A stretch of DNA of 64,000 bases from Hepsetus odoe (lineage: Eukaryota > Chordata > Actinopteri > Characiformes > Hepsetidae), in assembly GCA_017165825.1 (NCBI GenBank), contig CM029368.1:646720-710719 (forward strand), given 5' to 3'. Of this stretch, positions 12,286 to 23,585 are shown in pieces; positions within the stretch are counted from its first letter, which is position 1, and each line of letters begins with the position of its first letter. The notes beneath the pieces are model-generated. The model had not been told where the DNA came from. It ran no database searches and saw only the letters and a list, made by a program, of their open reading frames with translations. Position numbers and translations under genes: made by a program.

Positions 12286-14934
12286 TCAGATTTTGCTGTT
12301 CTCCAGATGTGTGTCAATATGTTTGATCAGAGCGTCGTCAGGGTAACCGGTGGGAAATGTCCGCTGACAGAGCGGGCAGCTTCGGGAATCACTCTCCTCC
12401 GACTCCATCCACAGCTGCAGGAAGAAGAACAAACAGAAGAAGGGAAAGAAAAAGGAAAAAAGACAAAAAAGGGAGGGGAACAAATAGCAAGAAGAAGACA
12501 AAGAAGAAGGTGGAAGAGAAGAAGATGGGAAGAAACATTAATAGGAAAAAAAGGAAGGGAAAGAAGAAAGAAGGAAAAAGATGATGAAAAGGAAGAGGAA
12601 AGACAAGAAGAATAAGGAAGGGTTGACAGAAAGAAAAGAAAAGATGAGAAATGGAAGAGAAAAGAGAAGGTGAAAAGGAAGACAACAAGAAAAAGTTGAA
12701 CAAAAAGAACATGAAGGAAGAGAAAGAAGAATTGAGAACATGACAGAGAAATGGTAAAAGAGAAGGATTAACAAAAAGAAGAAAGAGCAAAAAGAAAGGG
12801 AAGAAAAAGAAAAAAAAGCAGAGGAAGAAGAGAGTGAAGGAAGAAGGTGAAGAAGAAAAAACAATTGAAATAAATGAAATGTAAGGAGGTGTCATTTTTG
12901 GGTCCTCAACCTCCATTAATTATGAGCAACGTTAGCGCTAAAGCTAAAGGAAGTATCCGCTGCTAAAAAAGTGGGCGTGGCCAATCACTCACTTTGATTG
13001 ACGGCCAGGACTGAGCGTGCTCTGCGCTCAGGCGGTCCTGCAGGGGGCAGGCCAGGGCGCTCGGAGCATCTGAGGTTGTAAACGGCAAATGTATCGGGGA
13101 CACCCCCAGCGTCCTGGGTGGGCTGTGGGTGGGGCTTGTACTCGGCCACTCCTCCTCCTCGTCTGAAGACTGTGGGGGTGTGACCAGTGGGGCGGGGTCA
13201 GCCATCCGCTCCTGACTGCACAGGCGATGCGTGTCTCGCACAGGTGAGACACAGGTGACGGTCCGCGGTGCGCTGCGGGCAGAGGCTGGGCGGGGCCCAG
13301 CAGACAGCGCCCCCTGTTGCCTGAGGTAAGCGTCGCCAGCCGGCCGGTGTTTGGGGAGGGTGGACGCTGGGTGACGGAGCGATCGAGGACAGCCCTTGAG
13401 ACCCAGGCAGGGGTCAGTGATTTCGGAGAAGCTCCGGCGGCCCTGGAATTGTGCTCTGAGGCAGCGTGTGGACAGGCGGGGCGAGTGGGAGGCCGCGCCG
13501 GGCCCGGAGACGAGGGAGGATGGAGAACGGCGCTGGGGAACAGGAGAGGGTCTCAGTACTGCAGACAAAACAGGACACAGATCACCCTTTTTATTAAAAA
13601 GTGAAAGTGACTAATAGTCATTGTGAAGACAGTGAACCACAACCAAACACATCCTCTGTATTTAACACACACACACACACACACACACACACCGGCCAGC
13701 AGGGGGCAGACATATCCAGCGCCCAGGGGGCAGTGATGGGCACAGTACCTTGATCAAAGGAACCTCTGGGGAAGCATTACACCAGGACCGAACTCTCACG
13801 GGTGAGTGTCTTTTTTAAGAATGAATGAATAAAGGAGTGAACGAGAGAGGGAGCTGAGATGTACCGGGGCTCTTTCTCTCCTCGGGGTTTTGTTTGTGTC
13901 TCAGGATGTCGCTCTGTTCGGCAGTCAGGCTCCGAATTCGGCTCAGCTCCTCCGTCAGCTCCGTGTAGGCCAGAGCCAGATTCACCCTGCAGGAGAAGAA
14001 CAGACCTTCACACACTGACCATCAACCGCACACATGCGCGCGTGTGTGTGTGTGTGCGTGCGTGTGTGCACGTGTGTGTGTGCGCATGTGCGTGTGTGTG
14101 TGTGCGTGCGTGTGCATGTGTGTGTGCGCGCGCGTGTGCGTGTGTGTGTGCGTGTGTGTGTGTGTGTGTGTGTGCGCATGTGTGTGTGCGCGTGTGTGTG
14201 TGTGCGTGTGTGTGCGCGTATGCACCAGTTCATATGTTCAGTTTCTTCGTACTTCGTTTTAGCAAAATTAGCAAATACAGAACAACTAATTACACCGTAC
14301 TGCAGTATCAACATGACTTATAATGATATCTGTCTATCTATCTGTCTGTCTGTCTCGTTTTTATCTGTCGGTCTATCTGCACAATCTCTCTATCTGTGCA
14401 TGACTGTGTATGTGTGTCTATCTGTCAATCTATCTGTGTGTCTATCTGTCTGTGTGTCTGTCTGTCTATCTGTGTGTCTGTCTGTGTATCTGTGTATCTG
14501 TCTGTCTATCTGTGTATCTATCTGTCTATCTGTGTATCTATCTGTCTATCTGTGTGTCTGTCTGTCTATCTGTGTATCTATCTGTGTGTCTGTCTGTCTA
14601 TCTGATGGTCTATCTGTGTATCTGTGTGTCTGTGTATCTGTCTGTCTATTGGTGTGTCTCTCTGTCTATCTGACGGTCTATCTGTGTGTCTGTCTGTCTA
14701 TCTGATGGTCTGTCTGTGTGTCTGTCTGTCTGTGTGTCTGTTGTATATAGCTCTGGAAGACTCACTGTTGATCTCCTGTTTTGTGGATCCAGTGTGGACT
14801 GCAGTGATCACAGCGAGAGTGCAGGTCCTGCAGCAGAGCAGCGGATCAGTAATCAGAACACTCACACACACAGTCCTGTCCTCCTGTCCTCCTGTCCACA
14901 ATCCCCCTGAAGCAGGAATCTACACAGTCTGTGT

Positions 14935-14965
<31 letters not shown>

Positions 14966-15219
14966 CAGGTCAGGTGGAGGAGTGTGTTGGGCGTCTGCTG
15001 GGGGTCGGTGTAGATGTATGAGCACCTGTCTCTCCTGTAGGAGTCTGATCTCCTCCTGTAATCCCTGAAGCTTTGCCTTTAGCTCCGCCTCCCTCTGCCA
15101 CGCCCCTTGTGCCTCATTCCACGCCCCCTCTAGCGCCGCCTCCAGGCGCTGCACCTTCAGGTCAGTGAGGGCGTCCAAACTGCGGGAACTCTGCAGGGTC
15201 AGACCTGGACAGTCCAACT
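12286..15219 (-). CDS. tbkbp1: TBK1-binding protein 1 (SINTBAD), intact 3' exons
   Basis: In transcript order the exons are 15219-15026, 14827-14766, 13986-13865, 13558-12993 and 12414-12286. All phases agree and give 356 codons plus stop. They encode a coiled coil (LKVQRLEAALEG to LQEEIRLLQER), a short linker exon, the family word VNLALAYTELTEEL, a Ser/Pro/Arg-rich exon with FQGRRSFSE and AEHAQSWPSIK, and a UBZ-type zinc finger CPLCQRTFPTGYPDDALIKH near the ENSKI terminus. Human TBKBP1 has the same order and the same C-terminus. The family protein is a cytoplasmic adaptor that binds the kinases TBK1 and IKK-epsilon in innate signalling. The upstream exons look damaged (see 15653-16686), so whether a full protein is made is unclear. 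Confidence 0.88.
12415..12885 (+). repeat. ~470-base polypurine tract filling the last tbkbp1 intron
   Basis: The plus strand is almost all A and G (GAAGAAGAAC, GGAAAGAAAA and similar). In the tbkbp1 sense direction it is an equally long polypyrimidine tract ending at the acceptor of the last exon. Confidence 0.9.
13599..13800 (-). mobile_element. tRNA-derived SINE, CACTTTCAC-tail family
   Basis: The minus-strand tail lies at 13599-13615. An expanded (CA)n sits inside at about 13666-13693, followed by CCAGCAGGGGGCAG at 13696-13709. It lies in a tbkbp1 intron in the same orientation as the gene. Confidence 0.75.
14036..14222. repeat. TG/CG-rich microsatellite
   Basis: An imperfect (TG)n tract with CG interruptions in a tbkbp1 intron. 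Long cysteine/valine or threonine/histidine reading frames here are repeat artefacts. Confidence 0.95.
14325..14745. repeat. TCTG/TATC tetranucleotide microsatellite
   Basis: About 420 bases of TCTGTCTATCTGTGTG-type repeat abut the 62-base tbkbp1 exon at 14766-14827, leaving about 20 bases between repeat and exon. Confidence 0.95.
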
Positions 15220-15241
15220 CTGGGACACAAGAGCCAGATAT

Positions 15242-15521
<280 letters not shown>

Positions 15522-15844
15522 AAAGTAGATCTTAACTTTACTAAATGAATAAAATGTAAACAGATGGTGCTTATTTTGTTCCAGCTGCAGCTGGGTGGTT
15601 CGGGATCATGAATGTTATGTGACTGTTATTGTAATGAAGTGTGAGGTTTTACCGCAGGGGACGTCCAGGCTGTTGTGGAGGTGGAGGAGGTGTGTGTCTC
15701 TGCTGCGAGTGTGTGTGTGAGAGGCAGTGTGTGTGAAGCTCTCTCCTGCTGTCCACGCTGGAGACCCTTCCTCTGCAGGAGCGCCTCTCTGTCTGTAGAC
15801 TCCGACTCCAAACCACGATCGCTCACATGCTGCCCGCCAGGTCG

Positions 15845-15845
<1 letters not shown>

Positions 15846-15913
<68 letters not shown>
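15846..15913. repeat. (CA)n microsatellite
   Basis: An uninterrupted CA tract of about 68 bases in the tbkbp1 5' region. Shorter CA/TG tracts follow at 16027-16062, 16259-16288 and 16887-16926. Confidence 0.95.
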
Positions 15914-15917
<4 letters not shown>

Positions 15918-15928
15918 TTTCACTGGGA

Positions 15929-16025
15929 GGCATGGTGGCGCAGTCTCCTCACAGTGAAAAGGTCCTGGTTTGATTCCCATGCGGGACGGTCAGAGTCCTT
16001 TCTGTGTGGAGTGGACATGTTGTCC

Positions 16026-16045
<20 letters not shown>
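15929..16045 (+). mobile_element. V-SINE/Mermaid-like SINE head
   Basis: GGCATGGTGGCGCAGTCTCC and GGTCCTGGTTTGATTCCCAT are the tRNA-like A and B regions. GTGGACATGTTGTCCCCGTG follows and then runs into a (TG)n tract. It is truncated at its 3' side. Confidence 0.65.
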
Positions 16046-16069
<24 letters not shown>

Positions 16070-16257
16070 TTTACATCTGTGTGTGAGTGTATTCAGTTGT
16101 CTGTGATGGAGATGAGACAGTGAGAGAGAGTTCGTCCACTGCTGTGTTCACCATGTTGTCCAGCTGTTTGGACGCTGCTTTTCTCCACATGGATTTTCAC
16201 ATGCTTTAATCACCTCCAGACGCTCCTCATGCTTTACTCCTCTGCAGCTGTGAGGAG

Positions 16258-16291
<34 letters not shown>

Positions 16292-16879
16292 TATATAAAC
16301 CCACTGCCAAGAACACACAAACATAATTACACTGCTATCACAAGACGCACACACACACACTACACACACACTCGCCACACACACACACCCTCCTGAGTGA
16401 GGGTGCTGATGCTGCAGGCTGCAGGTCTCCGTCTGACTGGGGCTTGGTCTCTTTAGATTCACATGGCAGCACACTGGGCCTCCGGTCACACACCTCGCTG
16501 ATCACGGGAAACTGTGAGAAACACACACACACACCCTGCTCAGAAGAGCGGACGCTGCAGTGCACCCCGGCGTCTCTGCACTGCAGGCGTGACGCCTCGG
16601 GACATGGACGGAGAGGCCTCACTTTGATCTCGTAGGGTCTTCAGTTTCTCCTGATGCTGCTGTTCTCTCGCCCAGACTTCAGGCAGACGCAGCCGGGATC
16701 TCCTGAGGCGCAGCAGCCAGAGCCAAATGAGACGCCGGATGCTATGTCCACACAACGAGGACAGGGACCACCAGTCATCCTCTCGCAGTCTCAGCCTTCC
16801 TTCCCGATCCTGTCCTCAAACCCAGCCTCAAGAGGACAGACTCCCATCAGTCATGCACACAGGACACTCTCAATTTCCA

Positions 16880-16929
<50 letters not shown>

Positions 16930-17427
16930 ATTTCCCAGTAAAATCATAAACGAGATATTTTACAGGGAATATTTTGAAGACTTTTAAAGCTATATAGATA
17001 TAAAATACAACTTTTAGTGATTTTTCCTGTAAAATAACTATTTTTTATTCATTTAATATTGAAATCAGTAAAATAAATATAAAAATATACACAAATCTCC
17101 AAATCTGAATCAGTGATGAACTTCAAATTGTGAATTATGTTCTACACGAAGAATATTACAAAAAACTAAAACAAAAATTAAAAAGGTAACTGAGAGTTTT
17201 ACTGTCGTTCTCACTCTGAGAAAAAAGGGACACAAAAGTCCTTTATTGGTTTTATGGACACAGAGATCATGAATATAAACCAATGTGTCCTTAATTAAAT
17301 CATTGATAGAAATAATGGACACAAAGAGTTCTCACCGTGTCCCCGACTATTCAGGAAGTGAATATATCGCCTGTTTTATTTGACAAAAATGCACCGACGC
17401 TACAGAAGCAAATCCATCTTGATTTAA

Positions 17428-17488
17428 TTTTCCATTCCACCTTAAATGGAGTAGCAGTCAGAATATACATTTTAAGGTGGAATGGAAA
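17428..17488. repeat. Hairpin repeat, TTCCACCTTAAA family
   Basis: Perfect 18-base inverted arms, TTTCCATTCCACCTTAAA at 17429-17446 and its reverse complement at 17471-17488, enclose a 24-base loop. Related hairpins occur at 22.4 and 46.9 kb. Confidence 0.85.
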
Positions 17489-17756
17489 CGGAAGGTTTGT
17501 TTTATTGTTATTGTTCAGATAAACGTGGAAATGCTTCAACAAGTTCTTTTAAAATCGATTCTATAAAACAGAAACCAGTCCAAGCTCTCAGTCTTCAGCA
17601 TGTCTTCCTCTTCTCCATGCCTGGAAAAGTCCATATGTTAATGTCCCATGTCTAATCCATATATTAATGTCCCCACACATGCCTCTGGCGTGCGCCGGGT
17701 GGCCTAAAGCCTCCAATAACTAGGGAATCGGTCGTTTCTAAACACAGTGGGACTGA

Positions 17757-18420
17757 AAGGAGGCTTTACACCAGTTTACACCAGTTTATACCATCTTACA
17801 CTAGTTTACACCAGTTTATACCATCTTACACTAGTTTACACCAGTTTATACCAGTTTATACCATCTTACACTAGTTTACACCAGTTTATACCATCTTACA
17901 CCAGTTTATACCAGTTTATACCATCTTACACTAGTTTACACCAGTTTATACCATCTTACACCAGTTTATACCATCTTACACTAGTTTACAATTCAGCTAT
18001 ACCATCTTACAATTAGTTTACACCAGCTTATACCATCTTACACCAGTTTATAACATCTTGCCACTTTAGTTTACACCAGTTTATACCATCTTACAATTAG
18101 CTTACACCAGTTTATAACATTCCTACACTAATACACCAGTTTATACCATCTTACACTAGTTTACACCAGTTTACCATCTACACCAGTTTACACCAGCTTA
18201 TACCATCTACACCAGTTTACACCATCTTACAGCAGCTTATACCAGTTTACACCATCTTGCACCCGCTTACACCAGTTTATACCATCTTACACCAGTTTAT
18301 ACCATTCATACTAGTTTACACTCAGTTTATACCATCTTAAGCACTCAGTTTACACCAGTTTATACCATCTACACCAGTTTATACCATCTTACAGCAGCTT
18401 ATACTCAGTTTATACTGATG
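17757..18420 (+). repeat. Minisatellite, ~15-base unit TTTACACCAGTTTAT
   Basis: Tandem units alternate ACACCAGTTTATACCATCTT and ACACTAGTTTACACC. The left part is regular; from about 18000 rightward, single-base losses become frequent. Non-coding. Confidence 0.95.
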
Positions 18421-19650
18421 GTGGAGTTTTATAGCGGATGTTGGAGTGGGGGTGGAGTTTAGCGTGATGTTGGCTGGGGTGGAGTTTAGCGCGATGTTGA
18501 AGTGGGGGGTGGAGTTGAAGTGATGTTGAGTGGGGGGGGTGGAGTTTTAGCTGCATGTTGGAGTGGGGTGGAGCTTAGCGTGGATGCTGGAGTGGGGTGA
18601 GTTTAGGTGATGCTGGAGTGGGGTGGAGTTTAGGCGTGATGTTGGAGTGGGGTGGAGCTTAGGCTGATGTTGGAGTGGGGGTGGAGTTATGTGATGTTGG
18701 AGTGGTGGAGTTTAGGGCGGGATGCTGAGCGAGGCGATGGCGGGGTGGAGTTAGCGTGGATATGGAGGTGGAGTTTAAGGCGGATGTTGGCAGGAGTTTA
18801 GGATGTTGGAGTGTGGAGCGATGATGTTGGAGTGGGGTGAGTTTAGCGTGGGATGTTGAAGTGGGGGTGGAGTTTAGGCGGATGCTGAGTGGGGGTGGAT
18901 GGCGGATGTTGGAGTGGGGGTGAGTTTAGCGTGATGTTGAGCAAGAGTTTAGCGGATGGAGTGGGGTGGAGTTAGGTGATGCTGGAGGGGGTGGTTTAGG
19001 CGATGTTGGAGGGTGGAGTTTAGCGTGATGTTGGAGTGGGGGTGAGTTGAAGGGATGTTGAGTGGGGGTGGGAGTTTAGGCAGCAGATGCTGGAGCTTAG
19101 GTGATGTTGGGAGGGGGTGGAGCTAGCGTGATGTTGGAGTGGGGGTGGGATGTTGGAGGGGTGAGTTTAGGGTGGATGTTGGAGTGGGGGGTGGGGAATT
19201 TACATGGATAAGGAGTGGGGGTGAGTTTAGGGCGGATGTTGAGTGGGGTGAGCCGAAGGCGTGATGTTGGAGTGGGGGGTGGGAGTTTAAGGCGGATGTT
19301 GGAGTGGGGGTGGAGTTTAGGCGGATGTTGGAGGTGGGTTTAGGCGGATGTTGGAGTGGGGGTGAGTTTAGCTGTGATGTTGGAGTGGGGGTGAGCTTAG
19401 GGCGATGCTGGAGCAAGAGTTTAGGCGGATGTTGGAGTGGGCGGAGCGAAAGGTGGATGTTGGAGTGGGGGAGCTGATATGGACGTTGGAGGGTGGAGTT
19501 TAGCGTGATGTTGGAGTGGGGTGGAGTTTAAGGCGATGCTGGAGTGGGGGTGGAGTTTAGCGATGTTGGAGTAAGTGGAGTTGAAGCGGATGTTGGAGTG
19601 GGGGTGGAGTTTAGGGCGGATGTTGGAGTGGGGGTGGAGTTTAAGGTAGA
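18420..19650 (+). repeat. Minisatellite, ~30-base unit GATGTTGGAGTGGGGGTGGA
   Basis: About 40 units of GATGTTGGAGTGGGGGTGGAGTTTAGGCG-like sequence. Many differ by one or two missing bases, especially in G runs. Apparent proline/threonine-rich minus-strand frames are artefacts. Confidence 0.95.
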
Positions 19651-20575
19651 TAATAACAGAGACAGGGTTTTTTTGGCATCTCTAATAGTTTTTTTATGAT
19701 TAGAAGCCAATTATAATTTTGCTGTAATATTTTGTTCTGTTACATAATCATTTAATTCTTTCTAATTCATCTTTTGTTCTTTCATGCCATTTTCTTACAC
19801 TCTACACTCTAATCCCTCTGCTTGGTTGCTCGTCTTGCTCGTTTTTTCAGACATTCTCAATGTAAAGCACTTTTATTATATTTATGATTGAAAATACTAA
19901 AAGATGATGAGGCTGAAATATTCCATGTTCAGTCATAAAGGTTTAACACCTGAGTTCAGGCTGCGCCGTCTCGGGACGGGAGGTGAGAAGACGTGCAGGA
20001 CAGACACGGATTGATGATTAGATTCCTCCGTTGTTCTGGAGTGTCCCTTTACGTCGGAGAGCCGCTTCGGTTCAGTTCAGAACAAATGGAGCCCACAGGC
20101 CTCTCCAGCCATTAACCGAGCGAAGAGCCAGAATTACACTCCGTCATTATTGATCGGCAGGAACTGATTGATCTTTCCTTTAATGGCACGCAGTCCTGAC
20201 CCGCAGAGTGGATTCAGGGGATGCAGGTCATTTAGATGGGACGCTTTACGGGACACATTCAGTTTAATACCTGAACTTATTTTTATCCAATCAAGCCATT
20301 TCATTCTTGCTGATTAGAAACTCTAGAAACAATATTCAATATTCATTTTCATTCGTTCTCGTTCCCCGATTCACGCGGACAGTGCTGCTTGAAATATTTC
20401 TGTATTTACATTTTTAGTTATTTTTTACGATAGGGTCTTTATAGAGGTATCACTAATTTACATATTCCTGTTCTAATGATCTGTATATTATTCCTGTTTA
20501 TAAATATTTACATACATATTTGCACAATATGCCTCTTACATGTTTCCTATATTTACTTATATTTACACACGTCTT
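19651..20575. other. Single-copy-looking stretch, possible conserved element
   Basis: No gene is recognised. About 19930-20300 is non-repetitive and free of the window's repeat families, with homeobox-like ATTA words. The flanks are AT-rich. Confidence 0.35.
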
Positions 20576-20887
20576 TGCACCACAGAGGATCGACTGTCTC
20601 CATGTCTTCCTCTCTCACCACGTCCATCCTCCTCTTTGGTCTTCCTCTTCTCCTCTTTCCTGGCAGCTCCATCTTCAACATCCTCCTTCCAGTATAATCC
20701 TCGTCTCTCCTCTGCACATGTCCAAACCAACACAACCCTGCTTCTCTCACTTTGTCTCCAAGATGTCTAACCTGATCTGTCCCTCTAATATACTAATTTC
20801 TAATCCTGTCCATCCTCGTCACACCCAACGAACATCTCAGCATCTTTAACTCTGACTCCTCCAGCTCCGCCTCCTGTCTATTCATCA

Positions 20888-21134
20888 CCGTCTCAGCAGT
20901 GGTCCAGTGGTTGGGGAGTTACCCCGAGATTGAAAGATAGTGGGTTCAAACCCCTCACCAGTAGGTTGCCCTGAGGTACCCTTGAGCAAGGTACCGTCCC
21001 CTTCGCTGCTCCCAGGGCGCTTTCAATAGCTGTCCCCTGCTGCACGGTGTGTGTGGGTGAAACGCAGAGGTTGAATTTCGTTGTGCTGCGCTGCGTTTCA
21101 CAATGACAAGAACAGTCACTTTCACTTTCCAACA
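20888..21134 (+). mobile_element. tRNA-derived SINE inserted in the RTE remnant
   Basis: Head CAGCAGTGGTCCAGTGG, body GAGCAAGGTACCGTCCCCTT, tail AATGACAAGAACAGTCACTT then TCACTTT. Plus orientation, opposite to the RTE it interrupts. Confidence 0.85.
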
Positions 21135-21387
21135 TATAACATAGCTGGTCTCACTACTGTCCTGTAAACCTTCCCTTTTACTCTTGTCACAGATCACTCC
21201 TGTCACTCTTCTCCACTCACTGCAACCTGCCTACACTCTCTTCTTTACTCTCCGTTACTCTGAACTGTTCACCCCGAGTATTTAAACTCCTCCACCTTCA
21301 CCTCCTCTACTCCCCCTCACTTCCATTCCTCTCCTCTCTAGAGTATCTCCATCTCTCCAGGTTCTCCTCTGCTCCCAACTCTCACTG

Positions 21388-21620
21388 AAAGTGAAAGTGA
21401 AGTGATAGCGACTATTCTTGTCATTGCGAGGTCATAGCACAGCACACAGTGAACCACAATAAAATTGGACCTCTGCATTTAACCCATGCAAACACCGTGC
21501 ATCACTGCGCAGCTATGAAAGCGCCCGGGGAGCAGTGATGGGAACGGTTTGAACCCACAAACCTGGGGATAATCAGATCCTGTGGCCGACTCCCTAACCA
21601 CCAGGCCACCGCTGCCCCTA
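21388..21620 (-). mobile_element. tRNA-derived SINE inserted in the RTE remnant
   Basis: Minus-strand copy of the CACTTTCAC-tail family, with tail at 21388-21425 and head at about 21620, immediately beside the FADD box of the host RTE. Confidence 0.85.
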
Positions 21621-21870
21621 GATCACAATATCATCAGCAAACATCATCGTCCACGGAGACTCCTGTCTCACCTCGTCCGTCAACCTGTCCATTACTACTG
21701 CAAACAAGAACGGGCTCAGTGCTGATCCTTGATGTAATCCAACCTCTACCTTAAATGCATCCGTCACTCCCACTGCAGATCTCACCACTGTCACACTGCC
21801 CTCATACAGATCCAGAATTACTCTCCCATACTTCTTTGCAACACCTGACGTCCTCAGACAAAAACTCCTC

Positions 21871-22230
21871 TTTAGGCATCAATATTTAAAAAATATATGA
21901 CATTTACATATTTATGCACAATTTGTCTTCATATTTCTTGTCATGAAATTACACTGTTTATATATGTGTATATAAATATTACATATATATATACATACAT
22001 ATATGTACACGCATATATAATCTACATATTTTCTGTATTCACATATAAACAATTACAATATTTGAGTAATTACACATTTCTAGTCTGTAAACACCTCCAC
22101 GGGTTCCATATAGTGTGTTATTTCTTATATTCATATTTTCTGTCATTAAATTACACTCCATTGTCTATATCATTAATTTATCACTGTTTGTTATGTTTGT
22201 AAAACTGTGTTTGGGGGAAAAACCCTTAAT
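21871..22230. other. AT-rich intergenic stretch
   Basis: TATA/ATAC-rich sequence with short (AT)n runs. I see no gene or classified repeat. Confidence 0.5.
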
Positions 22231-22283
22231 AATTAGTCTTCGGTCTCCTGCGGCTCAGCCGTGCAGTGCTGCGAGGTCTCCAC

Positions 22284-22764
22284 TGCGCATGCGCCCCGGG
22301 TCTACCACTCAGACCAACTGGACCTTCAGCAGATGTAAAATATGGAGCGGGCTCGGGGTCGGGTTCAGGTTCGGGAGGCCTGATACAGATTAAATCACCA
22401 ATATAACACCCAAATATAAACCCTGCACAAGCTTCTCACTGGGATTTTCCGTTCCACCTTAAAAGATGCGTTATTTAAGGTGGAACGGAAATCTCAATAC
22501 GAGACAAACATAAGCCCTGACACGAAATCTAAAACCGAAACATCTCAGTAAAGCCTGATGAATATATTTTAATACTCACTCTGATCGTGATGAGTGAAAC
22601 CTGCGGGATAATTCAGTCCATCCAAAAAAAAACATGCTCGAGTACATTCCCTTCACTCTGATTGGCCAGCCTTCCTCCACCTGCGCTCTGATTGGTCAGG
22701 GGCTCTCCAAGGTCAGCCCACTACTACAATGAGCCTGGATTTGTTATGTCCACTAGAGGGCGCC
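22284..22764. promoter_or_regulatory. Promoter-like cluster: NRF1-like, paired CCAAT and CTCF-like sites
   Basis: TGCGCATGCGCC at 22284-22295 resembles an NRF1 site. Two inverted CCAAT boxes, each in CTCTGATTGG, lie at 22661 and 22691, 30 bases apart. CCACTAGAGGGCGCC at 22750-22764 is a near-ideal CTCF core. The patch lies 5' of tbkbp1 (minus strand), so it could be its promoter. This is inferred from motifs only. Confidence 0.45.
22446..22491. repeat. Hairpin repeat, TTCCACCTTAAA family
   Basis: Perfect 18-base arms TTTCCGTTCCACCTTAAA (22446-22463) and its reverse complement (22474-22491) flank a 10-base loop. Confidence 0.85.
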
Positions 22765-23071
22765 CTGAATTCACCTGAACACACTTTTAAATAAAAAGCA
22801 GCATATTATTTAGAATTTATTAAGAAAATGTACTTACGTGTTCCATAATTTGCATAATTTCTGCATCTCATATGCATGTACATGTTTTATAAAACACAGA
22901 CGATGTGCATTCGGGGTCAAAATAGCTTTTTGATTAACAATCAAGCATATTTATTTCTGTACTGAGAATGACTCACCTCGGGGAACTCTAGTCTCTTATT
23001 TCATCTGATCTTCTCTCCCATTAACTGAGGAAAGTCTGTTTCTGTGCAGGAGGCGGGGCAATAAATTAGGG

Positions 23072-23305
23072 CAGTGGTGGTCTACTGGTGAGGGAGCTGC
23101 CCCAGATCGGAAGATTGTGGGTTCAAACCCCTCACCAGGTTGCCCTGAGGTACCCTTGAGCAAGGTACCGTTCCCATCACTGCTCCCCAGGTGCTTCCAT
23201 AGCTGCACAGTGTTTGCATGGGTTAAATGCAGAGGTCCAGTTTTGTTGTGGTTCACTGTCTGCTGTGCTGTGACCTCGCAATTAAATCACTTTCACTTTC
23301 AAAAG
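23072..23305 (+). mobile_element. tRNA-derived SINE, CACTTTCAC-tail family
   Basis: Head GGGCAGTGGTGGTCTACTGG, B-box-like GTGGGTTCAAACCCC, body GAGCAAGGTACCGTTCCCAT, tail AATCACTTTCACTTTC. Confidence 0.85.
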
Positions 23306-23585
23306 AATGACCATAATTTCCATACAGCAATAAAATAAACACCTGTGATGCAATGTGCATTTATTTCATCATTATTTACACAATATCATTCATTTAATGT
23401 GACAATCAGACCCACTTGAACGACATGCTTGAATTTTTTTGATATTTATGAATTAAATTGTTTCATCTTGCCGTTAGTAATGCCACAAGAACAATCCCAC
23501 CATTTTCCCCAAATTTGTCTGCAGAGTTCAGGTTTAAACCGAGCAGATCTGATCAGGTTCGAGAGTCACACCCGTTACCAGTGGT

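Larger units (their letters stand above)
15653..16686 (-). pseudogene. tbkbp1: 5' coding exons of tbkbp1 with apparent frame lesions
   Basis: Four exon-like blocks can be matched to the family order on the minus strand. Near 16686-16647 is RENSSIRR, then an in-frame TGA, then YEIK followed by a good GTGAGG donor. At 16512-16383, FPVISE follows as in the human KYPLISD region. Near 16249-16155, KHEERLEVIKACE resembles the human EEQLGEMIQAYEK region and then slips frame. At about 15800-15653, LLQRKGLQ in one frame gives way to LHNSLDVPC in another. Each frame change fits single-base gains or losses. Splice-like sites remain. Either the gene is decaying or this microsatellite-dense segment has sequencing errors. 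I could not find the start codon exon. Confidence 0.55.
20578..21870 (-). mobile_element. RTE-type LINE remnant split by two SINEs
   Basis: Minus-strand order: a reverse-transcriptase segment (21870-21621) with QESPWTMMFADDIVI at its end, giving the FADD catalytic box, then a SINE, then thumb and C-terminal segments (21387-21135), a second SINE, and the terminal WFGHVQRR and MELPGKRRRGRPKRR segment to 20578. Stops and frameshifts show it is dead. Confidence 0.8.

Noticed and set aside
12389..12916. Minus-strand Phe/Ser/Leu-rich frames
   Set aside because: They are translations of the polypurine tract within the tbkbp1 intron.
13859..14705. Cys/Val-rich and His/Thr-rich frames
   Set aside because: Simple translations of TG and TCTG microsatellites.
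14325..14745. Possible CRISPR-like regular repeat
   Set aside because: Tetranucleotide microsatellite with no unique spacers, in a vertebrate gene intron. The same applies to the other tandem arrays.
18420..19650. Possible Pro/Thr-rich mucin-like protein on the minus strand
   Set aside because: Frames are short and change constantly because the minisatellite units vary in length; there are no splice sites or start context.
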